From NCBI RefSeq assembly GCF_014651935.1, contig NZ_BMXV01000010.1, forward strand, positions 62,001 through 126,000: a stretch of 64,000 bases of DNA, given 5' to 3'. Of the stretch, positions 22,061 to 31,693 are shown piece by piece; the stretch's first letter is position 1; each line of letters opens with the position of its first letter. The position numbers and the translations under genes are program-made. The notes under the pieces were generated by a model. That model saw only the letters and a list, made by a program, of their open reading frames with translations. It had not been told where the DNA came from and made no database searches. The DNA is from Marinobacter zhanjiangensis. Its GTDB lineage: Bacteria > Pseudomonadota > Gammaproteobacteria > Pseudomonadales > Oleiphilaceae.

Positions 22061-23539
22061 TCATGAGCGGCTCAGGCGACGGCTGACTTCCGCCAGTCGT
22101 TCCGAGATAACCTGCCTCAGGGGTGTGCTGGCCGGTGCCCGCTCCTGGGCCTGGCGCAGCTGACGCTGGGCGGCCTCCAGGTCGCCCATCAGCAGATCGT
22201 ATTCCGCCCGTGCCCGGTGCACTCCAACGATGTTCCTGGCCATACCTTCTGCTTCCGCCAGTCGCAGCCATAGCTCTTCCCGATGGGGATGTTCACGGGT
22301 GAGGGTTCTCAGGTAATCCGCGGCCTGGCTGCCGTTTCCTGCCTGGGTTTCTATGTGCGCCAGCCGGTCGGTGATCGGGTAGTTGCCGGGGTTGCGGCGC
22401 AGGGCCTTTTGCATCAGTTCCCGGGCCTGTTCCAGTTTGCCCTGGGCCTGCAGTGTTTCCGCCAGGGTGACCTGGTAGGTGATGCGGTTGGGGTTGCCCG
22501 CAAGCAATTGTTCGAGAATCTCCCGGGCGCGACCGGCGTTTTCGTTGGCCAGCTGGGCAACCGCCAGCCCGTAACGGGCGGCTTCCTTGCGCCCTGAGTC
22601 CGGCTTGTCAAGATAGGCCGTGAAGGCGTCAATGACTTCGCCCCTGTTACGGGCGAAACGGACCTGCAGGCGGGCGCGCACCAGGTGGTACTCCAGGCTG
22701 TCGCTATCAGAAACACCCTGATACTGGTCAGCGCGGCTGCGGGTGTCGGAAACCCGTGACTGGGTCAGGGGGTGTGTCGACAGGTATTCGGGGACCCGAT
22801 TCCCCTGCAGACGGCTCTGCCGCATCATGGTCTCGAACATTTCTGGCATTCCCCTGGGGTTGAGCCCGGCATCCGCCATGATTTCCATGCCGACCCGGTC
22901 CGCTTCCTGTTCATGGGAGCGGCTGTAGGCCAGCATGTTCTGCACGCTCATGGCCTGGGTGCCCATGATGGCGGCCAGGCCAGCGTCGGAACCGGTAACC
23001 GCAGCCAGCACGATACCGGCAATAATGCCCGCCGCGGTCAGGGGGGCCGAACGCTCCTGCTGTTCCAGGCGCCGGGCGAAATGGCGCTGGCTCAGATGGG
23101 CCAGTTCGTGGGCCATGACCGAGCCGAACTGCTGTTCGGTCCTGGCGTTCAGGAACAGGCCACCGTTGACGCCGACGATGTTCCCGGGTACCGCAAAGGC
23201 GTTAATGCCGGGGTCGTCGATCACCACGATGGTAAGTTCCCGGTTACTTAGTGGGGTGTAGGGCACCAGTTGGTAAACAAGCGAGGTCAGGTATTCGTTC
23301 ACCAGCGGATCGTGGATCTGGCTGGCGGACCGGCGGATGGAACTCATCACCTGCTGGCCAATCTCGGTTTCCATCTGGTCGGACAGCAGGCCGCCGCCAA
23401 GTCCGCCAATGGCCGGCAGGTCTCTTTCCTGGGCCCGGGCGAAGCCGCTCAACAAGGGTGCGAAGAACATGACCAGGGTCATGACCAATGCCACGTATCG
23501 TCGTGGCGGGCAGGGGTTAATGGTCGAATCGAAAGTCAT
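22061..23539 (-). CDS. bepA: Periplasmic M48 metalloprotease/chaperone, BepA-like
   Basis: Zinc protease of the BepA (YfgC) type, which in E. coli promotes LptD maturation and degrades stalled outer-membrane proteins. The 492-residue precursor has a signal peptide (hydrophobic 17-35, ending around ARA), the zinc motif HELAH in VMAHELAHLSQRH, a third ligand in SHEQEADRVGMEIM, and C-terminal TPR repeats from about residue 300. The frame is open to 23629, but ATG 23539, with AAGG upstream, gives a sensible signal peptide. Divergent from the tusA-like gene; the order bepA, tusA-like, perM matches Pseudomonas. Confidence 0.9.
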   Translation of the reverse strand: MTFDSTINPCPPRRYVALVMTLVMFFAPLLSGFARAQERDLPAIGGLGGGLLSDQMETEIGQQVMSSIRRSASQIHDPLVNEYLTSLVYQLVPYTPLSNRELTIVVIDDPGINAFAVPGNIVGVNGGLFLNARTEQQFGSVMAHELAHLSQRHFARRLEQQERSAPLTAAGIIAGIVLAAVTGSDAGLAAIMGTQAMSVQNMLAYSRSHEQEADRVGMEIMADAGLNPRGMPEMFETMMRQSRLQGNRVPEYLSTHPLTQSRVSDTRSRADQYQGVSDSDSLEYHLVRARLQVRFARNRGEVIDAFTAYLDKPDSGRKEAARYGLAVAQLANENAGRAREILEQLLAGNPNRITYQVTLAETLQAQGKLEQARELMQKALRRNPGNYPITDRLAHIETQAGNGSQAADYLRTLTREHPHREELWLRLAEAEGMARNIVGVHRARAEYDLLMGDLEAAQRQLRQAQERAPASTPLRQVISERLAEVSRRLSRS

Positions 23540-23655
23540 ACCTTGGCTGATACACTCCAGATGAAATAATGCGGGCACAGGAAACAATGCAAGTCGCCGG
23601 CTCCATGGGCATAATAGTGACCCGTTCACCAGCGCGAGACTGTCAGAAACAACCT

Positions 23656-23889
23656 ATGGTCGATAATACCCTTGATGCTACCGGGCTGCGATGCCCGATG
23701 CCATTGCTGAAAGCCAAGTTGCAGCTTGGCACCATGACCGCGGGCCAGGAGCTCGAAGTGCTGGCCAGCGACGCCGGTTCGGCACGGGATATTCCTGCCT
23801 GGCTGGCCCATACCGCGCACGAACTGGTCGCCAGCGACGAGCACCAGGGTCGTTTCCGCTTTGTCATTCGTGTCGGTAAGCAGGAGTAA
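23656..23889 (+). CDS. TusA/YedF-family sulfurtransferase-like protein
   Basis: A 77-residue protein of the TusA/SirA/YedF family. The motif LDATGLRCPMPLLKAKLQL carries the conserved Cys of the CPxP helix start, which in TusA relays sulfur as a persulfide. Conserved placement beside bepA and perM is typical of pseudomonads and relatives, where the protein is distinct from TusA itself, so I give no symbol. ATG at 23656 gives the family start although the ribosome site is weak. perM starts 8 bp after its stop. Confidence 0.85.
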   Translation: MVDNTLDATGLRCPMPLLKAKLQLGTMTAGQELEVLASDAGSARDIPAWLAHTAHELVASDEHQGRFRFVIRVGKQE

Positions 23890-23897
23890 GTTCCCCG

Positions 23898-24971
23898 ATG
23901 GTGCGAATTTTACGTGGTCTCGCCCACAAGTATTTCTCGGACGACGAAGCTGTCGTCCTGTTCCTGCTGTTGCTGGCCGGTGTTCTGACCATCATCTTCT
24001 TTGGCGCCATGCTGGCGCCGGTGATTGCCTCGGTCATTATCGCCTTTATCCTCCAGGGTCTGGTGGCGCGCCTGACCCAACTGGGGCTGCCTGAACTGGT
24101 GTCCATTATCGGTGGCTTTGTGGTGTTTCTGGGCACCCTGGCAGGCTTCCTGTTCGGGCTATTGCCGCTGATCTGGGCCCAGCTGGCGTCCCTGGCTACC
24201 GAGGCTCCGCGAATCTTCCGGGAAATGCGCAGCTACCTGGAGCTGCTGCCGGAGCAATACCCCAATCTGATTTCCATGAACGCGGTGAACGACTTCTACC
24301 ATCAGGTAACCGCCGAAGCAGGCAACGTGACCCAGTGGCTGGTGTCCTTCTCTCTGAGCAGTATTCCGGACCTGGTGGGCCTGCTTATCTATGTGGTGCT
24401 GGTGCCCATCCTGGTGTTTTTCCTGCTCAAGGATCGTCGTCTGATACTCCGGTCCATCGCTCGCCTGTTGCCTAGCCAGCGGCCGATGATGAGCCAGATC
24501 TGGCAGGAGGTGAATCAGCAGTGCGCCAACTATGTCCGCGGCAAGGCGGTGGAGATCCTGATTGTCGGCGGTGTCACCTTCGTGACCTTCAAGCTTCTCG
24601 GCGTGCCTTATGCAGCGCTGCTTTCGATGCTGGTCGGGCTGAGTGTGGTGATTCCCTACATCGGCGCAGCCGTGGTTACCGTGCCGGTGGCGATGATTGC
24701 CCTGTTCGCCTTCGGCTGGGGCTCGCACTTCATCTGGGTGATGGTGGCCTATGGCATTATCCAGGCCCTGGACGGCAATGTGCTGGTGCCATTGCTGTTT
24801 TCCGAGGTGAACAACCTGCATCCGGTGGTGATCATTGTTGCTGTGCTGTTCTTTGGTGGCATCTGGGGGTTGTGGGGCGTGTTCTTTGCCATTCCGCTGG
24901 CGACGATGGTCAAGGCCGTATTTTCAGCGTGGCCGGTGAGGCCCGGCAGTCCCGAGGAGCTCGCAGAGTAA
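23898..24971 (+). CDS. perM: AI-2E/PerM family inner-membrane transporter
   Basis: A 357-residue polytopic protein with about eight hydrophobic helices, beginning near residues 17-70 (FLLLLAGVLTIIFFGAMLAPVIAS) and including GLLIYVVLVPILVFFLLKDR and YAALLSMLVGLSVVIPYIGA. These match the AI-2E exporter/PerM family. Substrates are poorly known; some members export autoinducer-2 or act as proton-coupled antiporters. Start ATG at 23898 with GGAG upstream. Cotranscription with the TusA-like gene is likely. Immediately downstream on the opposite strand is a decayed bcp gene. Confidence 0.88.
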   Translation: MVRILRGLAHKYFSDDEAVVLFLLLLAGVLTIIFFGAMLAPVIASVIIAFILQGLVARLTQLGLPELVSIIGGFVVFLGTLAGFLFGLLPLIWAQLASLATEAPRIFREMRSYLELLPEQYPNLISMNAVNDFYHQVTAEAGNVTQWLVSFSLSSIPDLVGLLIYVVLVPILVFFLLKDRRLILRSIARLLPSQRPMMSQIWQEVNQQCANYVRGKAVEILIVGGVTFVTFKLLGVPYAALLSMLVGLSVVIPYIGAAVVTVPVAMIALFAFGWGSHFIWVMVAYGIIQALDGNVLVPLLFSEVNNLHPVVIIVAVLFFGGIWGLWGVFFAIPLATMVKAVFSAWPVRPGSPEELAE

Positions 24972-24993
24972 TCTTGCCGTTCCGCTGCTGAGG

Positions 24994-25161
24994 TGCCCGG
25001 AAATCCTGGCCTTGGGTGGTGCATCCCGGGGTGTTATCTTGCGGTTAAAAGTTGATCATCTCGTGCTTCTGTCCCCCGAAATCGGACAGGCGGATGGTCT
25101 GGTCCCCGGTGACAGGCGTTTCGAAATCGTGAACGGGTTGGTCGAGTTCCGGCTTTGCCAT
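24994..25161 (-). pseudogene. Decayed thiol peroxidase (Bcp/PrxQ) gene remnant
   Basis: Reading the minus strand from ATG 25161, which keeps a good AAGGGAG ribosome site, gives MAKPELDQPVHDFETPV and then IRLSDFGGQK, the N-terminus of the Bcp-type peroxiredoxins. Codon 39 is TAA (25047-25045), where homologues have Tyr in YFYP. The same frame then continues PQDNTPGCTTQGQDFR, retaining the peroxidatic Cys region, and homology stops near 24994, 23 bp from the perM end. The gene therefore has a nonsense codon and has lost roughly its C-terminal two thirds. In Pseudomonas a bcp gene occupies the space between perM and dapA, so this is a relic in its ancestral place. Confidence 0.8.
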
Positions 25162-25235
25162 GGGTTCTCCCTTGTTTCCCTTGTGTCGGTTGACACCCAA
25201 GATTACCATAACCGTTTTATCTGCACGGAGTCCTT

Positions 25236-26114
25236 ATGATTACTGGTAGCCTCGTCGCGCTGGTGACGCCCATGCACCCGGATGGCAGCATTCACTGGGA
25301 GCAGCTGGATGCACTGGTGGACTTTCACCTTGATAACGGTACCCACGGTATTGTCGCCGTCGGCACCACTGGCGAGTCAGCAACCCTGACCCCCGAGGAA
25401 CATCTCAAGGTGATCGGGCAGATCATCAAACGGACAGCGGGCAGGATTCCGGTGATCGCCGGCACCGGGGGTAACTCCACCCATGAGGCGATAGCCCTCA
25501 CGTCGGAGGCGGCAAAGCTTGGCGCGGATGCCTGCCTGCTGGTGGTGCCGTACTACAACAAGCCGACCCAGGAAGGCCTCTACCGCCACTTCAAGACCAT
25601 TGCGGAGTCGGTGCCCAACGTCAATCAGGTGCTCTATAACGTGCCGGGCCGAACGGCTTGCGACATGCTCAATGAGACTGTCGAGCGTCTGGCGGACATC
25701 CCCAACATCGTGGCCATCAAGGACGCCACCGGCAATATTCCCCGGGGCGCGGAGCTGATAAAGGCCGTCGAGGGCCGCCTGGCGGTCTATTCCGGTGATG
25801 ACGCCACCGCAGCAGGGCTCATGCTGGCTGGCGGCAAGGGCAACGTGTCGGTGACCGCCAATGTCGCTCCCAGGCTGATGTCCCAGCTCTGTGAAGCCGC
25901 GATCGCAGGTAATGAATCGGAAACCGAGCGCCTGAACCAGATCCTCGAGCCGCTCAACCGTAAGCTGTTCCTCGAGGCCAACCCGATTCCTGTCAAGTGG
26001 GCCCTGCAACGCATGGGCATGATGGACACGGGTATCCGGTTACCCCTGACGCCCCTCAGCGAGAAGTTCCACGGTGAGGTTGAAGAAGCACTGAATGCGG
26101 CAGGCGTACTCTGA
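25236..26114 (+). CDS. dapA: 4-hydroxy-tetrahydrodipicolinate synthase
   Basis: Condenses pyruvate with aspartate semialdehyde, the first committed step of lysine and diaminopimelate synthesis. The 292-residue TIM barrel has GTTGESATL, the catalytic Tyr in VLYNVPGRT, the Schiff-base Lys in VAIKDATGN, and ANPIPVKWAL near the C-terminus. The sequence TTGACA lies at 25190-25195, but no convincing -10 follows at standard spacing (TTTTAT sits 19 bp on). bamC starts on the next base after its stop, the common dapA-bamC pairing. Confidence 0.96.
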   Translation: MITGSLVALVTPMHPDGSIHWEQLDALVDFHLDNGTHGIVAVGTTGESATLTPEEHLKVIGQIIKRTAGRIPVIAGTGGNSTHEAIALTSEAAKLGADACLLVVPYYNKPTQEGLYRHFKTIAESVPNVNQVLYNVPGRTACDMLNETVERLADIPNIVAIKDATGNIPRGAELIKAVEGRLAVYSGDDATAAGLMLAGGKGNVSVTANVAPRLMSQLCEAAIAGNESETERLNQILEPLNRKLFLEANPIPVKWALQRMGMMDTGIRLPLTPLSEKFHGEVEEALNAAGVL

Positions 26115-27206
26115 ATGACCGACAGTAACCATAACGTGATGTCTTGTTCCCGTCATTTGCCCCGGGTTCGTTCACTCCTGTCGCTTGTGGCGGCCGGCTT
26201 GTTGGCCAGTGGCTGCGGCCTGATCCAGGACAGGTCCGACAACTATGCCACGGCCGAGCAGGCCGACCCCCTGCATGGCGTCGACGGCGAACCCTTGCCA
26301 CGGCAACGGGCCGCTTACCCCATCCGCCCGGTCAGCGGCAGCGGGACCATGGCCAACCAGGTGCCCCGGCCACCGGATCTGACCTCCGAGATTCTTGATG
26401 AGAACTATGTCATCGAGTCGGTGGGCGATCAGTCCTGGCTGCTGGTAAATGACGTGCCCGGGCGAATCTGGCCCGCGGTGGCGGCCTGGATGACCCGGAC
26501 CGGTCTGGGTGTGGCATCGGATAGCACGCAGCTGGGCATGATGCAGAGTGAGATCGTCAATTACAGCCGCCGCGCCCGCGAGCTGGTGGGTCTGGACGAA
26601 GCCGAGGCCAACGAGCCGCTGACTCTGGTGCAGGCGCGCCTGGCCCCGGGTGTGCGACGCAAGACCACGGAAATCCAGCTTCGCCCGAGGCTGGTGACGG
26701 AAGCGCCCGGGCGCCTGCTGTCCTGGCAGGACGAGCCCATGGACCAGGTGCTGGAGGAAGAACTGCTCCGTGACCTGTCGCGGTTCCTGCAGGAGCAGGA
26801 AGACAACCGCTCCTATTCCCGCGCCGCTCTGGCCATGACCAGCGAGCCTCGTGTCACCATGCGTCAGGCTGACGCCGGGCAGGAACAGGCGGTGGTTATC
26901 GAGCTGCCCTATGACCGCGCCTGGACCGAAGTGCGGCGGGTCTTCGAGGACGAGAACATCCCCATCCTGGACCTGGACCAGAGCGCCGGTTATTTCCTGG
27001 TGGACGGGCGCCCCGCGGATGACCGTCAACGCAACTGGTTTACCAGCTGGTTTGCCGGCGACGAGGTGGAACCGGTTGCCACCAACCGCATTGAGCTGGT
27101 GGAAGATGATGGCAAGGTCACTGTCACCGCCGACCGGGCAGACGGCTATAATGGCGGTAACTACTCCCGGTCCGTGCTGTCCCGGCTCTACCAATACCTT
27201 TATTGA
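26115..27206 (+). CDS. bamC: Outer-membrane assembly lipoprotein BamC
   Basis: Lipoprotein of the BAM complex that inserts outer-membrane beta barrels. The 363-residue precursor has a lipobox LASGC with Cys at 34 (the frame also allows ATG at residue 9), an unstructured N-terminal stretch (RPPDLTSEILDENYVI), and two helix-grip domains (VPGRIWPAVAAWMTRTGLGVAS; LPYDRAWTEVRRVFEDENIPI). The start codon follows the dapA stop directly, so translation is coupled. purC lies 79 bp downstream, reproducing the dapA-bamC-purC order of Pseudomonas. Confidence 0.92.
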   Translation: MTDSNHNVMSCSRHLPRVRSLLSLVAAGLLASGCGLIQDRSDNYATAEQADPLHGVDGEPLPRQRAAYPIRPVSGSGTMANQVPRPPDLTSEILDENYVIESVGDQSWLLVNDVPGRIWPAVAAWMTRTGLGVASDSTQLGMMQSEIVNYSRRARELVGLDEAEANEPLTLVQARLAPGVRRKTTEIQLRPRLVTEAPGRLLSWQDEPMDQVLEEELLRDLSRFLQEQEDNRSYSRAALAMTSEPRVTMRQADAGQEQAVVIELPYDRAWTEVRRVFEDENIPILDLDQSAGYFLVDGRPADDRQRNWFTSWFAGDEVEPVATNRIELVEDDGKVTVTADRADGYNGGNYSRSVLSRLYQYLY

Positions 27207-27285
27207 TCGCCGCCCCGGCTGAACACCGGGCGGAATGAACCATGGTGTGGCCAGCCTGGCAGGGTGCTGGTCACCGGAGACTGAT

Positions 27286-28002
27286 ATGGAAAAACGCAAC
27301 GAACTCTATGCCGGCAAGGCCAAGTCCGTTTTTACCACTGATAACCCCGATCGCTTCGTGCTGGTGTTCCGGGACGACACCTCGGCGTTTGACGGGGAGA
27401 AAAAGGAACAGCTCAACCGCAAGGGCATGGTGAATAACCGCTTCAATGCCTTTGTTATGGAAAAGCTGGAAGCGGCCGGTGTGCCCACTCATTTCGACCA
27501 GTTACTGTCGCCGACGGAATCCCTGGTCAGAAAACTCGAGATGATTCCCGTGGAATGCGTCGTCCGTAACGTGTCGGCGGGCAGTCTGTGCCGTCGTCTC
27601 GGGGTGGAAGAAGGGCAGGACCTGAATCCGCCGACCTACGAACTGTTCCTCAAGAATGACGAACTGCACGACCCCATGGTCAACGAATCACTGGCGGTCA
27701 CCTTCGGCTGGGCAAACCAGGACGAGCTGGACGAGATGAAGCGGTTGACCTATGAAGTGAACAGTGTCCTCAAGACCCTGTTTGCCGACGCCGGCATGCT
27801 GCTGGTGGACTACAAGCTGGAGTTCGGTCGTTGCGAAGGGCGTATCGTGCTGGGTGACGAGTTCAGCCCCGACGGCTGCCGCATCTGGGATCGCGAGACC
27901 CGCAAGAAGATGGACAAGGACCGTTTCCGCCAGGGGCTTGGTGACGTCATCGAAACCTACGAAGAGGTCGGGCGGCGCCTCGGTATCCATTTCGACGATT
28001 GA
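27286..28002 (+). CDS. purC: SAICAR synthase
   Basis: Phosphoribosylaminoimidazole-succinocarboxamide synthase of purine synthesis. The 238-residue protein has the short bacterial form with [67 protein letters not shown] and [13 protein letters not shown]. The upstream frame from 27235 is ignored because ATG 27286 has GGAG in front and gives the canonical [11 protein letters not shown] start. Confidence 0.96.
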   Translation: MEKRNELYAGKAKSVFTTDNPDRFVLVFRDDTSAFDGEKKEQLNRKGMVNNRFNAFVMEKLEAAGVPTHFDQLLSPTESLVRKLEMIPVECVVRNVSAGSLCRRLGVEEGQDLNPPTYELFLKNDELHDPMVNESLAVTFGWANQDELDEMKRLTYEVNSVLKTLFADAGMLLVDYKLEFGRCEGRIVLGDEFSPDGCRIWDRETRKKMDKDRFRQGLGDVIETYEEVGRRLGIHFDD

Positions 28003-28101
28003 ACAGCATGGGCCACTTTCGGCCCACCACGCTGGCAATCGGTCTGTTGATCTCACTTTTGCAAACAGCTGGCCAACGCAATCGCCAGCCGGGAGAATGC
28101 C

Positions 28102-28836
28102 ATGAAAACCCTCAAGTCAGCACTGGTTGTATCGGCCCTGGTCGCCATGCCGGTTGCCCACGCCGATGTCCTGGGCTTTGGTGCCAGTATCGGTTACTGG
28201 GATTCCGATCTTTCCGGCAAGGCGGCCAAGGGCAGCGACCGGGTGAACGTGGAGAATGACCTGGATCTCAGCAACAACACCGAGGCGAATCTCTCCGCTT
28301 ACCTCGAGCACCCGATTCCGTTGTTGCCCAATGTCCGCCTCAGTTATCTGCACATTGACCAGAGCGGCAGTGGCGAACTGGGTACCGGTTTCGACAGCAT
28401 TCCTGGCGGTGTGCCGGTGGATTCCAGCCTCGATTGGCGCCAGACCGACCTGACCCTCTATTACGAAGTGCTCGACAACTGGGTCAATCTGGACCTGGGC
28501 CTGACCGCCCGTGACCTGGACGCGGAGCTGGAAGTGACCGACACCACAGGCCTCTATCCCGTCAGCCGCACGGAGGTCAGCGCCGTTCTGCCCATGCTCT
28601 ATGCCGCCGGTCGCTTTGACTTGCCGCTGACCGGCGTATCCGCCGGCATTACCGGCAATATCATCAGTTACGATGGCGACTCCGTGTATGATTATGATAT
28701 CTACGGTCAGTATGTTTTCGCCGGCGTTCAGCTACGGGCGGGTTACCGGGAAATGGCCGTTGATTATGAAGACGGTGACGAGCGCCTGGATATCGATGTC
28801 GGCGGGCCATTCGCCAGTGTTGGCTTCAGCTTCTGA
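28102..28836 (+). CDS. Small outer-membrane beta-barrel protein (TIGR04219-like)
   Basis: A 244-residue precursor with a clear signal peptide ending AHA at residue 21. The mature part alternates hydrophobic and polar residues in strands, starts VLGFGASIGYWDSDLSG, and ends with Phe (ASVGFSF), the sorting signal recognised by the BAM complex. Pattern and length resemble the TIGR04219 family of uncharacterised outer-membrane barrels in marine gammaproteobacteria. Function unknown. It is flanked by purC and an epimerase, with a strong stem-loop just downstream. Confidence 0.78.
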   Translation: MKTLKSALVVSALVAMPVAHADVLGFGASIGYWDSDLSGKAAKGSDRVNVENDLDLSNNTEANLSAYLEHPIPLLPNVRLSYLHIDQSGSGELGTGFDSIPGGVPVDSSLDWRQTDLTLYYEVLDNWVNLDLGLTARDLDAELEVTDTTGLYPVSRTEVSAVLPMLYAAGRFDLPLTGVSAGITGNIISYDGDSVYDYDIYGQYVFAGVQLRAGYREMAVDYEDGDERLDIDVGGPFASVGFSF

Positions 28837-28843
28837 TTGAGAA

Positions 28844-28879
28844 GCCCGCTGCTCCGGTCAGACAACCGGAACAGCGGGC
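28844..28879 (+). terminator. Strong stem-loop after the barrel gene
   Basis: Positions 28844-28858 and 28865-28879 form a 15-base-pair stem with one mismatch and a six-base loop. There is no T-run after it, so it is either a weak terminator or an mRNA 3'-end protector. Confidence 0.45.
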
Positions 28880-28915
28880 GGACACTCGCCGCGCTCAGAC
28901 GACAGGGACAGAGAC

Positions 28916-29923
28916 TTGAAACTGCTTGTTACCGGCACCGCCGGGTTTATCGGATTCCATCTTGCGCGCCGGCTATTGCAGCGGGGCGACGAGGTTATCG
29001 GTGTCGATAACGTCAACGACTATTACGATACCAACCTGAAGGAAGCCCGGCTTGACGGGCTTCGCGATTACCGGGGCTTCACCGAAGCACGTCAGGACAT
29101 CGCCGACCGCGACGCCATGGAAGCGCTTTTCCGGCAGTACCAGCCGCAACGGGTGGCCCACATGGCAGCCCAGGCCGGGGTGCGCTACTCCATCGAGAAC
29201 CCCCATGCCTATGTGGACAGCAACCTGGTGGGGTTCATGAATGTCCTGGAAGGGTGTCGCTACAACCGGATAGAACACCTGGTGTATGCCTCCAGCAGCT
29301 CGGTCTACGGTGCCAACGAGACCATGCCGTTTTCCGTGCAGGACAACGTGGACCATCCGGTCAGCCTGTACGCGGCGTCGAAAAAAGCCAACGAGCTGAT
29401 GGCCCACACCTACAGCCATCTGTACCGGTTGCCCACCACCGGCCTTCGTTTCTTCACCGTATACGGTCCCTGGGGCCGGCCTGACATGGCGCCGTTTATC
29501 TTTACCCGCAAGATTCTCGCCGGGGAGCCAATCGACGTCTTCAATTACGGGCAACACAAGCGGGATTTCACCTATATCGACGATATTGTCGAAGGTGTGG
29601 TTCGTTCACTGGACCATGTGGCCCAGCCCAATCCGGACTGGAGCGGACTGGAACCGGATGCCGCGTCCAGCAGGGCGCCTTACCGGCTGTATAATATTGG
29701 CAGCAACAACCCGGCGGAGCTGGCCCGTTTCATCGAAATCATCGAGCAGGAAACCGGGCGCACTGCAGAGAAGAATTATCTGCCCATGCAACCCGGCGAT
29801 GTGGAGGCCACCTACGCCGATGTGGACTCACTGATCAACGACGTGGGCTACCGGCCCGAGACCTCGCTGGAGGATGGCCTGGCCCGTTTCGTCGCGTGGT
29901 ACCGGGACTTCTACAAGGTCTGA
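28916..29923 (+). CDS. UDP-glucuronate 4-epimerase-like NAD-dependent epimerase
   Basis: A 335-residue extended short-chain dehydrogenase. It has GTAGFIGFHLARRLL, HMAAQAGVRYSIENPHAYVDSN (the pattern of UDP-glucuronate 4-epimerases), SSSSVYG, catalytic YAASKKANE, and RFFTVYGPWGRPDMA. It would make UDP-galacturonate from the UDP-glucuronate supplied by Ugd (7149). The start is TTG at 28916, with AGGGA ten bases upstream; that codon gives the canonical MKLLVTGTAGFIG start. A decayed second copy of its 3' half lies at 34723-34860. Confidence 0.88.
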   Translation: MKLLVTGTAGFIGFHLARRLLQRGDEVIGVDNVNDYYDTNLKEARLDGLRDYRGFTEARQDIADRDAMEALFRQYQPQRVAHMAAQAGVRYSIENPHAYVDSNLVGFMNVLEGCRYNRIEHLVYASSSSVYGANETMPFSVQDNVDHPVSLYAASKKANELMAHTYSHLYRLPTTGLRFFTVYGPWGRPDMAPFIFTRKILAGEPIDVFNYGQHKRDFTYIDDIVEGVVRSLDHVAQPNPDWSGLEPDAASSRAPYRLYNIGSNNPAELARFIEIIEQETGRTAEKNYLPMQPGDVEATYADVDSLINDVGYRPETSLEDGLARFVAWYRDFYKV

Positions 29924-29945
29924 TTATCGGCCCGGTACCGGCAGT

Positions 29946-30776
29946 TCAGGCGCCCGGGCGGAGTATGCTGTAGTGCTCGGGATCCATCATGTCCTGCATC
30001 TCCCGGAACAGCAGCCGGTTGCGCTTCTCCAGCGACATGGCCCAGGACGCCAGCCAGATTCGCCGGGCCTGGTGCCCGTAGACCAGCCGCTGCTTACCGG
30101 AGCGGATACAGCGGATAACCTGTTCCACGATGTCGTCCGGCTCGGTCTTCAGGTACTTGTCTGCAAACTCCTCGCCTTTCACCGCACCCTTGGCAATGTT
30201 GGTCCGGATCCCGCCGGGGTGAACCAGATGAACCGAGATCGGTGATTCCTCCAGCTCCACCATCAAGGATTCCGTGAACCCGCGCACCGCAAACTTCGAG
30301 GCGCAGTAATCGGAGGAGTTGGGCGTGCCCACCAGCCCGAAGATGCTGGAAACATTGACCACCGCGCCTTCATCGCTGGCCAGTAACTGCGGCAGGAAGG
30401 CGCGGGTGCCGTAGAGCACGCCAAAGAAGTTGATCTGCATGACCCGCTCATAGGAGTCGTCACTGAGCCCCCATGTCGGCAGGCCTTCCCCGGAAACGCC
30501 GGCGTTGTTGATGATCACGCTGGCGTTGCCCATTTCCGCTTTCACCCTTGTGGCGAAATCGTACATATGTCCCCGGCTGCCCACGTCGAACACATCGGTC
30601 AGCAATGCCTTGTCGGAAAGTGCCCGGACCAATGTGCCGGTTTCCTCGAGGCCCTCGCGGTCGTAGTCGTTCAGCGCCAGTTTCGCGCCCAGCCGCGCAA
30701 ACGCCAGGGCGTAGCCGCGGCCCATGCCGGAACCGGCGCCGGTAATTACCACAACCTTATCGGTAAACTGTTTCAT
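29946..30776 (-). CDS. Short-chain dehydrogenase/reductase (almA operon)
   Basis: A 276-residue classical SDR: TGAGSGMGRG cofactor motif near residue 12, NNAG, catalytic Ser in NVSSIFG and YxxxK in YCASKF. It is the third gene of a minus-strand operon after an AlmA-type monooxygenase and an alpha/beta hydrolase; its start overlaps the hydrolase stop by 4 bases. I infer that it oxidises or reduces an alcohol, aldehyde or ketone in the same hydrocarbon or ketone pathway. The substrate cannot be read. Confidence 0.85.
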   Translation of the reverse strand: MKQFTDKVVVITGAGSGMGRGYALAFARLGAKLALNDYDREGLEETGTLVRALSDKALLTDVFDVGSRGHMYDFATRVKAEMGNASVIINNAGVSGEGLPTWGLSDDSYERVMQINFFGVLYGTRAFLPQLLASDEGAVVNVSSIFGLVGTPNSSDYCASKFAVRGFTESLMVELEESPISVHLVHPGGIRTNIAKGAVKGEEFADKYLKTEPDDIVEQVIRCIRSGKQRLVYGHQARRIWLASWAMSLEKRNRLLFREMQDMMDPEHYSILRPGA

Positions 30777-31693
30777 GACACGCCTCCGGCCTGCCGCGCA
30801 TGAGCAACGATGGCGCCGGCCAGTTCCGGTATGACCGGCTCGGGGAAGGAGTGCCCCATGCCGGGAATGGTAACCAGCCGGGCGTTTTTGATAGCCCTGG
30901 CCGTGGCCTGGCCACCGCTGGGAGCCACCATCAGATCCCTGTCCCCGTGAACGACCAGGGTGGGCGTACGGATCGTCTTCAGCTGAGGGGTGCGGTCACC
31001 GGTCCTGGCGATGGCGCCGATCTGACGCGCCACCCCTTTATGAGCGTGTTCGCCGTGACCCCGGTCCCAGCCCTCGGCGGCATAAGCCCCATGGGTCTCT
31101 TCGCACAGGGGGTACGCCGTCGGGCCGATGTGCCGCATCATGGCCAGGTGACGACTCACATGGTCCTCACGGGTACGGGCCGGCGGGCCCACCAGCTTTA
31201 TGACCGAGGACATGGCCGGCTGGCCGACCCGCCTGTTGCCGGTGGTTGAGAAGATCGAGGTCAGCGACAACAGGCGCCGGGGCTCCAGCGCAGCCATGGT
31301 CTGGGCGATCATGCCACCCATGGACATGCCGACGACATGGCTCTTTTCAATGTTCAGATGATCCAGCAGGCCGAGAGCGTCACGGGCCATGTCGGCAATA
31401 TCGTAGCCGTCAGGGGCAGGCACCCTGAAAAGCTGGCGCATCACGCCAGGTGGCTGCCCCTCATGCATGGAAGACCGACCCACGTCACGGTTGTCGAACA
31501 CCACCACCCTGTAACCTTCGGCGGTCAGGTGCTCGACCATGGTTGCCGGCCAGGAGGTCAGCTGCAGTCCCAGGCCGGCGACCAGCAACATGGGTTCATC
31601 GTTCGGGTGACCATATTCCCGGTAACACAGACGCAGGCCATGGGACAGCTCGCAGAAACGGTCCTCGCCCCGAAGCCGGAAAAGCGCATTCAT
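30773..31693 (-). CDS. Alpha/beta hydrolase (almA operon)
   Basis: A 306-residue alpha/beta hydrolase. The nucleophile elbow is GMSMGGM, the acid is in [12 protein letters not shown] and the catalytic His in GMGHSFPEP. In a Baeyer-Villiger context such enzymes hydrolyse the ester made by the monooxygenase, which fits its position directly behind the almA-like gene with an ATGA overlap. Precise substrate unknown. Confidence 0.86.
   Translation of the reverse strand: MNALFRLRGEDRFCELSHGLRLCYREYGHPNDEPMLLVAGLGLQLTSWPATMVEHLTAEGYRVVVFDNRDVGRSSMHEGQPPGVMRQLFRVPAPDGYDIADMARDALGLLDHLNIEKSHVVGMSMGGMIAQTMAALEPRRLLSLTSIFSTTGNRRVGQPAMSSVIKLVGPPARTREDHVSRHLAMMRHIGPTAYPLCEETHGAYAAEGWDRGHGEHAHKGVARQIGAIARTGDRTPQLKTIRTPTLVVHGDRDLMVAPSGGQATARAIKNARLVTIPGMGHSFPEPVIPELAGAIVAHARQAGGVS

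Noticed and set aside
25012..25239. Plus-strand small open frame upstream of dapA
   Set aside because: It is the antisense of the bcp relic, and has no ribosome site.
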